From a bacterium (GTDB lineage: Bacteria > UBA9089 > UBA9088), in NCBI GenBank assembly GCA_040756715.1, contig JBFLYE010000070.1:1-15743 (forward strand): 15,743 nucleotides of DNA, written 5' to 3'. The position numbers and the translations under genes were made by a program. The notes under the pieces are model-generated. The model was not told the DNA's origin. It ran no database searches and was given only the letters and a program-made list of their open reading frames with translations. Every line of letters starts with the position of its first letter. Position 1 is the stretch's first letter. Positions 1-6,389 of this stretch are shown piece after piece.

Positions 1-557
1 ATCTTTTCAATTTCTGGAAGGTGCTTTAAGGATTCTCCAAGGTAGATGTAAGAGGGCTCATCGCTTAAGAATTTGGCAATAAAGGGAATAACTTTATAAA
101 GATAGATTTTAAAGAAAAATCTTATAAACTTTTGTTTTGGAAATAAAAGCTCAAGGATTACAAGCTTTCCGCAGGGTTTTAATACCCTCATTGCCTCCTT
201 TAGAAACACAGGAATATCAATGTACCTTAAGGCAAAGCCAAGTGTTATTCCGTCAAATACAGAGGATTTAAATGGAAGAAATAGGGCATTGCCTACGATA
301 GGGCTAATCTTTGTCTTTTTCCTTGCTACCTTAAGCATATCCTCTAATATATCCATCCCAAAAACAGATGCGTTGGTGCATTTCTTTATTTGAAGGCAAA
401 AATCGCCTGTTCCACACCCAATATCCAAAATTTTTCCTTGAAACTTTGCTTTTTTAACACAATCTAGCCGCCAACGATTATGAAACCCAAGGCTCATAAT
501 CGCATTCATCCTGTCATAGTCTTTGATGATGCCTTTAAAAAGACCTTTTATCTCCAA
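1..557 (-). CDS. menG: Demethylmenaquinone/ubiquinone methyltransferase, 3' end outside window
   Basis: SAM-dependent methyltransferase of the UbiE/MenG family, which C-methylates the ring late in menaquinone or ubiquinone synthesis. Seen: an N-terminal YDRMNAIMSLGFHNRWR block typical of the family, SAM motif I LDIGCGTGDF, then FDGITLGFALRYID and a YIYLGESLKHLP segment matching the family's Y-L-x-S-hydrophobic-P region. About 185 codons are visible and the C-terminus runs off the left edge. No ATG precedes the conserved N-terminal block. The best start is TTG at 557-555, directly after and in frame with the TAA of the upstream gene. This arrangement suggests termination-reinitiation coupling. 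The assignment to family is firm; menaquinone versus ubiquinone cannot be decided here. Confidence 0.85.
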   Translation of the reverse strand, partial: MEIKGLFKGIIKDYDRMNAIMSLGFHNRWRLDCVKKAKFQGKILDIGCGTGDFCLQIKKCTNASVFGMDILEDMLKVARKKTKISPIVGNALFLPFKSSVFDGITLGFALRYIDIPVFLKEAMRVLKPCGKLVILELLFPKQKFIRFFFKIYLYKVIPFIAKFLSDEPSYIYLGESLKHLPEIEK

Positions 558-3500
558 TTATTTTACCACGCCGAGCTTTCCTATTTTCTTATCTTTGCCA
601 TGGGATAGAACATAGATGTAGAGACCAGAGGCAATGTTATTAAGGTTTAAGGTTGGGTCATTATCAAAATTTTCTTTTTCAAATACACATTCGCCTGCGA
701 TGTTGTAAAGCCTTATCTTTGTGTTTGAAGGAAGATATTCAAATTTAACATTGTCAACATTCTTTGCTGGGTTTGGATAGCAAATAACATTATTTAGGCT
801 TAATGGCTTTATCCCCTCCTGAATTTGAACATTAACCTTCTTGTTCTCATTATCCCTTATATCTATATCCTCAATCTTTAAGCTATCTGCCCTTATCCTT
901 ACAATAGTGCCAGAGGGAGGAAGAAGGGGAAGAGAGGCGAAGGCAAGAGCCATTCTTCCTCCCTCTATAGAGGGAAGGGATATAATATAAGGCTCTGTTT
1001 TTACAGATATTTCTCCTTCAAAGGAAAATGTAATATTTCCACCCATTATATTGGAAAAACCAGAATACTTTACCACAAACTCCCCATTTTCTCTTTCAAT
1101 CCAGATACAACCCCCAACTTGCGACTCCTGACTCCCGACTCCTAACTTATTCCTCCAATTCCACATCAGGCAGAACACCATTAAATCTTCAAAATCAATT
1201 ATACCATCTGGGTTTGAAATAAGGTCGGGTGGAATTCCAGATGCTGGACCAATGTCATACTCTAGCTTATTTTTCTTCCAATTTGTTGTAATTAACATAA
1301 GGTCATCAAAATCTATTTTTTCATTTCTATTTAGGTCTCCTACAAGATATTTTCTTATTGTTATTGTTCCCGAAAAGCTCTCTGCGGCAATTTTTGTGTT
1401 ATTTGAGTCTCGTAAGTCTACTAAAGAGAATAATAAACTTGCTGTTCCCTCCTTAAGGGCTTTAAATGTTAGGTTTGCCAATGTAATTAAGCCCTGTGTT
1501 GAGCTTCCAAGCTTTGCAGAAATAATTATAATCTTTCCGGTGAGGGTTGAGCTTAAAAATAGATCGGAAAAATTTCCCTTTTCAATACTTAAAGGCTCTA
1601 ATTTATCGTCTGGATATAAAATCTCAATGTTTGCTCCCATAAGCTCAGAGGTTTCTATGAAAATTCCTATTGTCTTCGTTCCCTCTATGAATACAGAGGA
1701 ATCACTTGGCTCTATTTTTACTGTGGCAAGGTTTTCCTCTAAAGAAAGCCTATATGGAATCCATTTTCCATTCCTATCCATAAGCCTTGTTTGAGGTAAT
1801 ATGGCAAGATTTGGATTTTTCTCTTTAAATTTTACCACAAGCAATGTTCCATTTCCTTGTATTTCTCCTTGTAGAAATCCAAAGGAAAATGTTATGCTTC
1901 CATTACCATAGAGGCTTTGAAGAATTGCTGCATCCTCAATGAATTGCCCCTTCTCTATTCCAACACATTCAAGGCTTTCCTTATAAGAAAGGTAAATTGA
2001 GCCTCCGATCAAGCCAGATACATCTTCTATATTTACATTAAAATTATCTCCATCCTGCTCAATAGAGAGGGCTACATTGCTATTATTTAGAATGCTTGCA
2101 ATACCCCTTGTGCTTCCAAAATTCTCTCTTAAGATATAAAAATCAAGTAGGTCTACGCTTCCATCATGGTTAAAGTCAGAGGCAAGGTTTGGCCCTGATT
2201 GTCCAAATTCGCTTCTTAAAATATAGAAATCAAGCAAATTTACCTGACCACTTCCATCTGCATCACCTGGGATTGTTACTGATGCAGAGCCATTTATAAC
2301 ATTAAATGGGATGTTACCTCCCGAATTGTCTATAAGGTTTGTCTTTTCTATACTAGGATTGGTTGATACTTCAAAGGAAATTGCAGATGTTCCAGATGTT
2401 CCACAAAACGCAATGGATGCTATTGTTCCAAAACCCGTTGCCGAGCCAGAGAATAAAGCAGATGAGTAGATAAGGGTTCCTGAGGCATTGTTAAATGATA
2501 AGGATAAAAGGCTTGCACCCGATGGAAAGCTTCCCTGGGTTATGGTTGAAACAGAGAGGACATCTGGGTTAAATGAAAGATAAACGGATACACCAATCAG
2601 ATTAGAGACATTGTCTACCATTAGATTAACGGTTCCTATAGAGCCAGAGCCAATGACAAGAAAGGATGGAGAAAGGTAAAGCGTGGTTGAGCCTGTTATA
2701 GCAGAAGCAACATTTGAATAGCTTGATGTTCCTATCTCATTAAAAGCTGCTACCCGATAATAGTATCTTGTGCTGGGAGAAAGATTTGTATCTGAATAGA
2801 TAGAGGCTGTGGTTGTTGTGATAAAAGAAAAGGCTGTAATGGTAGAGCCCCTTTCTATAGCAAACCCAAGCTCATTATTTGAGTTATCAGACCAGGAAAG
2901 GTCTATCCTTGAGTTTGATACAGGGATTGCTGTAAGGCTTGAAGGAGAACTTGGTGGAAGATCAAATGTTGTGGCAGATGCTGTGTTTGAATAGGTTGAT
3001 TGTCCACCGGTAAGGTTATAGCTACAAACCCTATAATAATATGTTGTGCTTGCAGAAAGCCCGGTATCTGTGTATGTGCTTTGTGTTGTCGTCCCAATAG
3101 AAACAAAGGCTGTAATGGTAGAGCCCCTTTCAATGATAAACCAAAGCTCATTGCTTGAGTTGTCATTCCAGGAAAGGTCAATGGTTGATGAACCGGTTGC
3201 GGTTGCTTGTAGATTAGATGGTGCAATAGGAGCAAGATCAAATGTTGTAGCAGATGCAATGTTTGAATAGCTTGATGTTCCATAGAAATTATAGGCATAA
3301 ACCCGGTAATAATATGTTGTATTGCTTGAAAGGCTTGTATCTGTGTAGGTTGCATAGGTGGTTGTTCCGATATTGAAAAGGCTTGTATCTGTTGTCCCCC
3401 TTTCCATAATAAACCAAAGCTCGTTTGTGGAATTATCAGACCAGGCAAGGTTTATTGTAGAAGATGAAACAGCCGTAGCTTGTAGATTTGATGGTGGATT

Positions 3501-4559
3501 TGGAGGGGTAGCTGTCCCTAAGGTTGCATACTTAAGATTGCCCTGTGTGGCATCATAATAGCTTATCTGGGGAATGTTGTTATAAATTGCAATAGAGCTA
3601 TACATTCCAACATCATCAGTAGAATCAATTGTCTCGGTTGTCCAGCTCGTGCCACTTCCATAGGCAACTTTTAAGTCTTTGTTCGTGGCATCATAATAGG
3701 AAATCCATACCGTGTTTGAGCCATCTATAGCGATTGAACAGAATTTTCCAACATCGCCAATTGAATCTATGGTTCTTAATGTCCAGGTTCCATCAGGGTT
3801 TATTGCATATTTAAGGTCTGTATTTGTTGCATCATAATAGGCAATATGCAGAATGTAATCCTTCCCAGTAAGGGAGGAATATTGACCAACATCGCCTGTT
3901 GTATCAATGGTTCTAAAGCCCCAATTTGTTGGATTCCAAAAGGCAAACCTTAAATCGCCATCCGTGGCATCGTAGTATGTCATACAGGGAAGGCTATCCT
4001 CTACAAGAAAAAGGGATGAAAACCTTCCCCTGTCTTTATTTAGAGCATAATCTACGGTTTCTGTTGCCCATTCTGAACCTGTCCAAAATGCATATTTTAA
4101 TGCCTTGTTCTTCTCGTCATAGTAGCTTATATTTGGGTATTGTTCTCTATCTATCTTTAAGGAGCTAAATTTTCCAAGCTGCGGAAAATCAACAATTGAG
4201 CTTGCTGTGCCAACTCCTTTTGTATGTAAAAGCCTTTGATATGTTGCATTGTAATGGCTTATGTGAGGACAATTGTTGCTGTCTAAGTCAATGGATGTAT
4301 AATATCCAGATGAGCCTGTTGTTCCTACATTATTTGTAGTCCAGGTGGAACCATTAAAATATGTATATTTTAGCCCTCCTGTGGTAAGGTTTGTGTATGA
4401 GATATGTGCTCTTCCCAAAGAATCACAGGCAATGGACGAATACAGGCCAACATCATCTAAAGAATTATCTATGGTTTGTATCTGCCAGGAAGAGGCAAAA
4501 AGGCACAGAGGCACAGAGGCACAAAGAATAAAAAATAATCTAATGAATGTATAACGCAT
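558..4559 (-). CDS. Large secreted modular protein: propeller, FN3, cohesin/dockerin, T9SS-like C-terminus
   Basis: 1333 residues, probably exported and surface-attached or released. A signal peptide covers residues 1-22. Residues 23-349 hold seven copies of a ~46-residue repeat (W-T-x-E-T-I-D-S-x-x-D-V-G-x-Y-S-S-I then I-S-Y-Y-D-A-T-x-x-D-L-K-Y-A), which would suit a seven-bladed beta-propeller. Three fibronectin type III domains follow at about 352-440, 441-533 and 534-627. A cohesin-like beta domain (about 620-762) precedes a dockerin-like pair of calcium loops (DADGSGQVNLLDFYIL and DFNHDGSVDLLDFYIL, about 763-816). Two more cohesin-like domains, a second dockerin-like pair (about 1070-1136) and a degenerate fourth cohesin-like domain come next. 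The C-terminal ~75 residues begin at YPNP (1261) and end SGLYIYVLSHGKDKKIGKLGVVK-like, resembling a type A T9SS sorting domain. Function is unknown; adhesion or glycan binding is an inference. Confidence 0.85.
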   Translation of the reverse strand: MRYTFIRLFFILCASVPLCLFASSWQIQTIDNSLDDVGLYSSIACDSLGRAHISYTNLTTGGLKYTYFNGSTWTTNNVGTTGSSGYYTSIDLDSNNCPHISHYNATYQRLLHTKGVGTASSIVDFPQLGKFSSLKIDREQYPNISYYDEKNKALKYAFWTGSEWATETVDYALNKDRGRFSSLFLVEDSLPCMTYYDATDGDLRFAFWNPTNWGFRTIDTTGDVGQYSSLTGKDYILHIAYYDATNTDLKYAINPDGTWTLRTIDSIGDVGKFCSIAIDGSNTVWISYYDATNKDLKVAYGSGTSWTTETIDSTDDVGMYSSIAIYNNIPQISYYDATQGNLKYATLGTATPPNPPSNLQATAVSSSTINLAWSDNSTNELWFIMERGTTDTSLFNIGTTTYATYTDTSLSSNTTYYYRVYAYNFYGTSSYSNIASATTFDLAPIAPSNLQATATGSSTIDLSWNDNSSNELWFIIERGSTITAFVSIGTTTQSTYTDTGLSASTTYYYRVCSYNLTGGQSTYSNTASATTFDLPPSSPSSLTAIPVSNSRIDLSWSDNSNNELGFAIERGSTITAFSFITTTTASIYSDTNLSPSTRYYYRVAAFNEIGTSSYSNVASAITGSTTLYLSPSFLVIGSGSIGTVNLMVDNVSNLIGVSVYLSFNPDVLSVSTITQGSFPSGASLLSLSFNNASGTLIYSSALFSGSATGFGTIASIAFCGTSGTSAISFEVSTNPSIEKTNLIDNSGGNIPFNVINGSASVTIPGDADGSGQVNLLDFYILRSEFGQSGPNLASDFNHDGSVDLLDFYILRENFGSTRGIASILNNSNVALSIEQDGDNFNVNIEDVSGLIGGSIYLSYKESLECVGIEKGQFIEDAAILQSLYGNGSITFSFGFLQGEIQGNGTLLVVKFKEKNPNLAILPQTRLMDRNGKWIPYRLSLEENLATVKIEPSDSSVFIEGTKTIGIFIETSELMGANIEILYPDDKLEPLSIEKGNFSDLFLSSTLTGKIIIISAKLGSSTQGLITLANLTFKALKEGTASLLFSLVDLRDSNNTKIAAESFSGTITIRKYLVGDLNRNEKIDFDDLMLITTNWKKNKLEYDIGPASGIPPDLISNPDGIIDFEDLMVFCLMWNWRNKLGVGSQESQVGGCIWIERENGEFVVKYSGFSNIMGGNITFSFEGEISVKTEPYIISLPSIEGGRMALAFASLPLLPPSGTIVRIRADSLKIEDIDIRDNENKKVNVQIQEGIKPLSLNNVICYPNPAKNVDNVKFEYLPSNTKIRLYNIAGECVFEKENFDNDPTLNLNNIASGLYIYVLSHGKDKKIGKLGVVK
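1123..1143. repeat. In-frame heptamer tandem repeat in secreted-protein gene
   Basis: Three consecutive 7-mers, GACTCCT GACTCCC GACTCCT, with partial units on both sides (aacttgc, aactta). On the minus strand they encode a VGSQESQVG-type peptide in the linker after the second dockerin-like module (around residues 1139-1146). The insert keeps the frame and lies between domains. Confidence 0.75.
2690..3509. repeat. Three diverged tandem copies coding for FN3 domains
   Basis: The stretch is three ~275-bp direct repeats encoding the FN3 domains. Blocks such as the codons for NELWFI(I/M)ERG and TTYYYRV recur with few changes. The similarity at DNA level suggests fairly recent internal duplication or gene conversion. 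It is part of the large CDS, not a separate element. Confidence 0.7.
4501..4524. repeat. Octamer tandem repeat forming the signal-peptide core
   Basis: Three consecutive 8-mers, AGGCACAG AGGCACAG AGGCACAA. Read on the minus strand they encode LCASVPLCLF, the hydrophobic core of the signal peptide of the 1333-residue protein. Confidence 0.75.
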
Positions 4560-4569
4560 CCTACCTTTT

Positions 4570-4597
4570 TTATCGGCATTTTTTGGGTTTTACTTTA
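4570..4597 (-). promoter_or_regulatory. Sigma-28 (FliA/SigD)-like promoter for the large secreted protein
   Basis: On the minus strand, TAAA (4597-4594), a 16-base spacer, then GCCGATAA (4577-4570). This matches the sigma-28 consensus TAAA-N15/16-GCCGATAA. The ATG of the secreted protein begins 10 bases further on, so transcription would start only a few bases before the start codon. The match is seen directly; use by a flagellar-type sigma factor is inferred. Confidence 0.6.
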
Positions 4598-4624
4598 GAT
4601 AAAAAAGGAAAGAAAAAAATCCCT

Positions 4625-4651
4625 TAAGTTTTTTTTGTTTTATGCCGATAT
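4625..4651 (+). promoter_or_regulatory. Second, divergent sigma-28-like motif
   Basis: On the plus strand, TAAG (4625-4628), a 15-base T-rich spacer, then GCCGATAT (4644-4651). The -10 box is perfect and the -35 box has one mismatch. The two GCCGATA boxes form an inverted pair. Only a hairpin terminator lies downstream on this strand, so the product would be a very short RNA, or the box may serve another role. Confidence 0.35.
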
Positions 4652-4660
4652 AGAAGATAA

Positions 4661-4708
4661 AGGAAGTAATAGGCTTTCTCCCCTCCGGCGCCTATTACTC
4701 CTTTTTTT
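4661..4708. terminator. Hairpin terminator after nusA, probably bidirectional
   Basis: Arm AGGAAGTAATAGGC (4661-4674) pairs with GCCTATTACTCCT (4690-4702), with one bulged A and a 15-base loop. On the plus strand a run of seven T follows (4702-4708). On the minus strand the hairpin starts just after the nusA stop at 4713 and is followed by TTTATCTT. It could end nusA transcription and also stop plus-strand transcription entering nusA antisense. Confidence 0.7.
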
Positions 4709-4712
4709 GTAT

Positions 4713-5771
4713 CTAGCCCTTGTTCAGCTTAGATTTTTCCTCCTCGTATTGCTCTCTTGTCCTTACATCAAGCTTAAAACCACAAAGCTTTGCGGCAAGC
4801 CTAATATTCTGACCATCCCTTCCAATGGCAAGGGATAATTGATCCTTATCAACAATTATAACTGCCTCCTTTTTCTTCTCATCAGCCATAACCTCTTTTG
4901 CCTTTGCAGGAGAGATGCTTAGCTGGATAAATTCATTTATGTTGTCTGAATATGGAATAATATCTATCTTTTCTCCCTTAAATTCCTTTAGGATATTAGA
5001 AATCCTACTTGCATTTACGCCAACAAATGCTCCTATGGGAGAAATATTTTTGTCAACGGATGAAACAACAACCTTTGAACGAACCCCTGGCTCTCTTACT
5101 ATCTTCTCTATCTTAATAGAACCATCTTGTAGTTCAGGGATATCAGCCTCAAATAGCTTTTTTAGAATCCCAGGATGTGTTCTTGAAAGGATTACCTGTG
5201 GATGCTTTAGACCCTGTTCTACACCAATCACATAGACCTTTATCCTCTCTCCGATTCTATATTTTTCTTTTCTTATCTGCTCTTTGGCTGGAAGAATAGC
5301 CTCTGCTTTACCAAGATCAACAAAAACCGTATTGTCTGAAATCTTACGGATAAATCCTGTTAGAATCTCACCCTCCTCCCTTTTAAATTCCTGGAACACA
5401 GAACCCCTTTCTGCCTCCCTTATCCTTTGGCTAATAACCTGCTTTGCTATCTGGGCAGAGATTCTCGTTGAGGAGGCATCAAATTCCTCGAGCTCAACCA
5501 CATCGCCTAGATTAATATCCTCCTTAATTTTTTTTGCGCTTTCTAGGCTTATTTGCTCCTTTGGATTATTAACACATTCTACAACCTCCTTTACAACAAA
5601 TACCCTTACACTCCCTACATCTGGATTAAAGATAACCTTAACATTCTTTACACCAAGCCGTTTTCTATAGGCTGCTACCAATGCCTCTTGTATGGCTTGT
5701 AAAAGGGCATCTTTTGATATGCCCCTAGATTTAGAAACCATAGACAATGTTTCTCCTATCCCTTTCTCCAT
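4713..5771 (-). CDS. nusA: Transcription termination/antitermination factor NusA
   Basis: 352 residues. NusA binds RNA polymerase and nascent RNA and modulates pausing, termination and antitermination. The N-terminal polymerase-binding domain covers about 1-125. The S1 domain begins near GEILTGFIRKISDNTVFVDLG (about 132-200). KH1 includes GVRSKVVVSS and IGAFVGVNASRISNI (about 228-290). KH2 includes IVDKDQLSLAIGRDGQNIRLAAKL (about 295-345). It ends soon after KH2, so the C-terminal acidic repeats found in enterobacterial NusA are absent, as in many bacteria. The usual neighbours rimP and infB are missing: upstream is a divergent MOSC gene. The ATG at 5771 sits 7 bases after a near-consensus promoter with no Shine-Dalgarno. 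Confidence 0.95.
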   Translation of the reverse strand: MEKGIGETLSMVSKSRGISKDALLQAIQEALVAAYRKRLGVKNVKVIFNPDVGSVRVFVVKEVVECVNNPKEQISLESAKKIKEDINLGDVVELEEFDASSTRISAQIAKQVISQRIREAERGSVFQEFKREEGEILTGFIRKISDNTVFVDLGKAEAILPAKEQIRKEKYRIGERIKVYVIGVEQGLKHPQVILSRTHPGILKKLFEADIPELQDGSIKIEKIVREPGVRSKVVVSSVDKNISPIGAFVGVNASRISNILKEFKGEKIDIIPYSDNINEFIQLSISPAKAKEVMADEKKKEAVIIVDKDQLSLAIGRDGQNIRLAAKLCGFKLDVRTREQYEEEKSKLNKG

Positions 5772-5778
5772 AAAAAGG

Positions 5779-5807
5779 ATTATACCTTAAATTTCAAAAA
5801 ATTTCAA
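5779..5807 (-). promoter_or_regulatory. nusA promoter, apparently leaderless
   Basis: Minus strand: TTGAAA (5807-5802), exact 17-base spacer, TATAAT (5784-5779), then 7 bases to the nusA ATG. The expected transcription start falls at or next to the A of the ATG, leaving no room for a ribosome binding site. Confidence 0.7.
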
Positions 5808-5814
5808 TAAAAAG

Positions 5815-5843
5815 ATGAAATTCTTAAGAAAATAATTTATAAT
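5815..5843 (+). promoter_or_regulatory. Promoter of the MOSC gene, apparently leaderless
   Basis: Plus strand: ATGAAA (4 of 6 to TTGACA) at 5815-5820, 17-base spacer, TATAAT at 5838-5843, then 6 bases to the ATG at 5850. It is back to back with the nusA promoter; the two -35 boxes are only 7 bases apart. Confidence 0.6.
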
Positions 5844-5849
5844 AAAAAT

Positions 5850-6287
5850 ATGGGCTATGTTGTTTCAGTAAATATAAGCAAAAACAAGGGAGAAAAGAAG
5901 ATGCCAGTTTTTTCTCCCTGGAAGGTAATCAAAGATTTTGGCTTTTTTGAGGATGGCCATTCTGGTTCCTGGCATCGTCAGGTAAGCTTATTGGCTATTG
6001 AGGAAATAGAGAAGGCAAGAGGGTTAGGAGCCAATGTCTCTTGTGGAGATTTTGCTGAAAATATTACAACCTCTGGGATTTGCCTTTCTTCTTTAGAAAT
6101 AGGGACAAAGCTTAAGATAGGAAATGATATAATCCTTGAGGTATCCCAAATAGGAAAAGCCTGTCATACAAAATGTGCCATTTATTATGAAGTGGGAAGC
6201 TGCATTATGCCAAAAAAGGGGATATTTGCTAAAGTTTTAGAAGGGGGAGAAATTAAGCAGGGCGATAGGATTGAGGTATGTGATTAG
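5850..6287 (+). CDS. MOSC domain protein (molybdenum cofactor-related)
   Basis: 145 residues, the usual size of stand-alone MOSC proteins. MOSC domains are related to the C-terminal domain of molybdenum cofactor sulfurase and are thought to carry sulfur to metal-sulfur sites. Seen: N-terminal GYVVSVNISKNKGEKKMPV, central SCGDFAENITTSGI, and C-terminal IGKACHTKCAIYYEVGSCIMPKKGIFAKVL with the conserved cysteine at 118 in GSCIMP, then GGEIKQGDRIEV. The first ATG fits the family start. No molybdenum cofactor genes are adjacent, so the exact substrate is open. It precedes murG by 102 bases containing a TATAAT, so they may be separate units. Confidence 0.9.
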   Translation: MGYVVSVNISKNKGEKKMPVFSPWKVIKDFGFFEDGHSGSWHRQVSLLAIEEIEKARGLGANVSCGDFAENITTSGICLSSLEIGTKLKIGNDIILEVSQIGKACHTKCAIYYEVGSCIMPKKGIFAKVLEGGEIKQGDRIEVCD

Positions 6288-6370
6288 CTGTTTCGTAACT
6301 ACTCACCATATTTTTGGGCTATATCTTATAGTGTTTATGAAAATAACAAAAAAGATTGAAATGAGAATTT

Positions 6371-6376
6371 TATAAT
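6371..6376 (+). promoter_or_regulatory. Possible -10 element of murG
   Basis: A perfect TATAAT lies 13 bases before the murG ATG, with no Shine-Dalgarno in between. I see no convincing -35 at 15-18 bases upstream. The rest of the 6288-6389 gap shows no clear terminator or gene. Confidence 0.4.
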
Positions 6377-6389
6377 CTTAAAATCCACA

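Noticed and set aside
1252-1794. Plus-strand open frame of 180 codons opposite the secreted-protein gene
   Set aside because: It is a shadow of the minus-strand CDS; no promoter, ribosome binding site or recognisable domain supports it.
2903-3448. 181-codon frame with Gln/Pro/His-rich composition on the minus strand
   Set aside because: It is the FN3-coding repeats read in the wrong frame; repetitive DNA keeps all frames open.
4561-4660. Possible c-di-GMP or other riboswitch in the leader of the secreted-protein gene
   Set aside because: The inverted GCCGATA boxes are better explained as sigma-28 -10 elements, the ATG follows too closely, and no conserved riboswitch core is visible.
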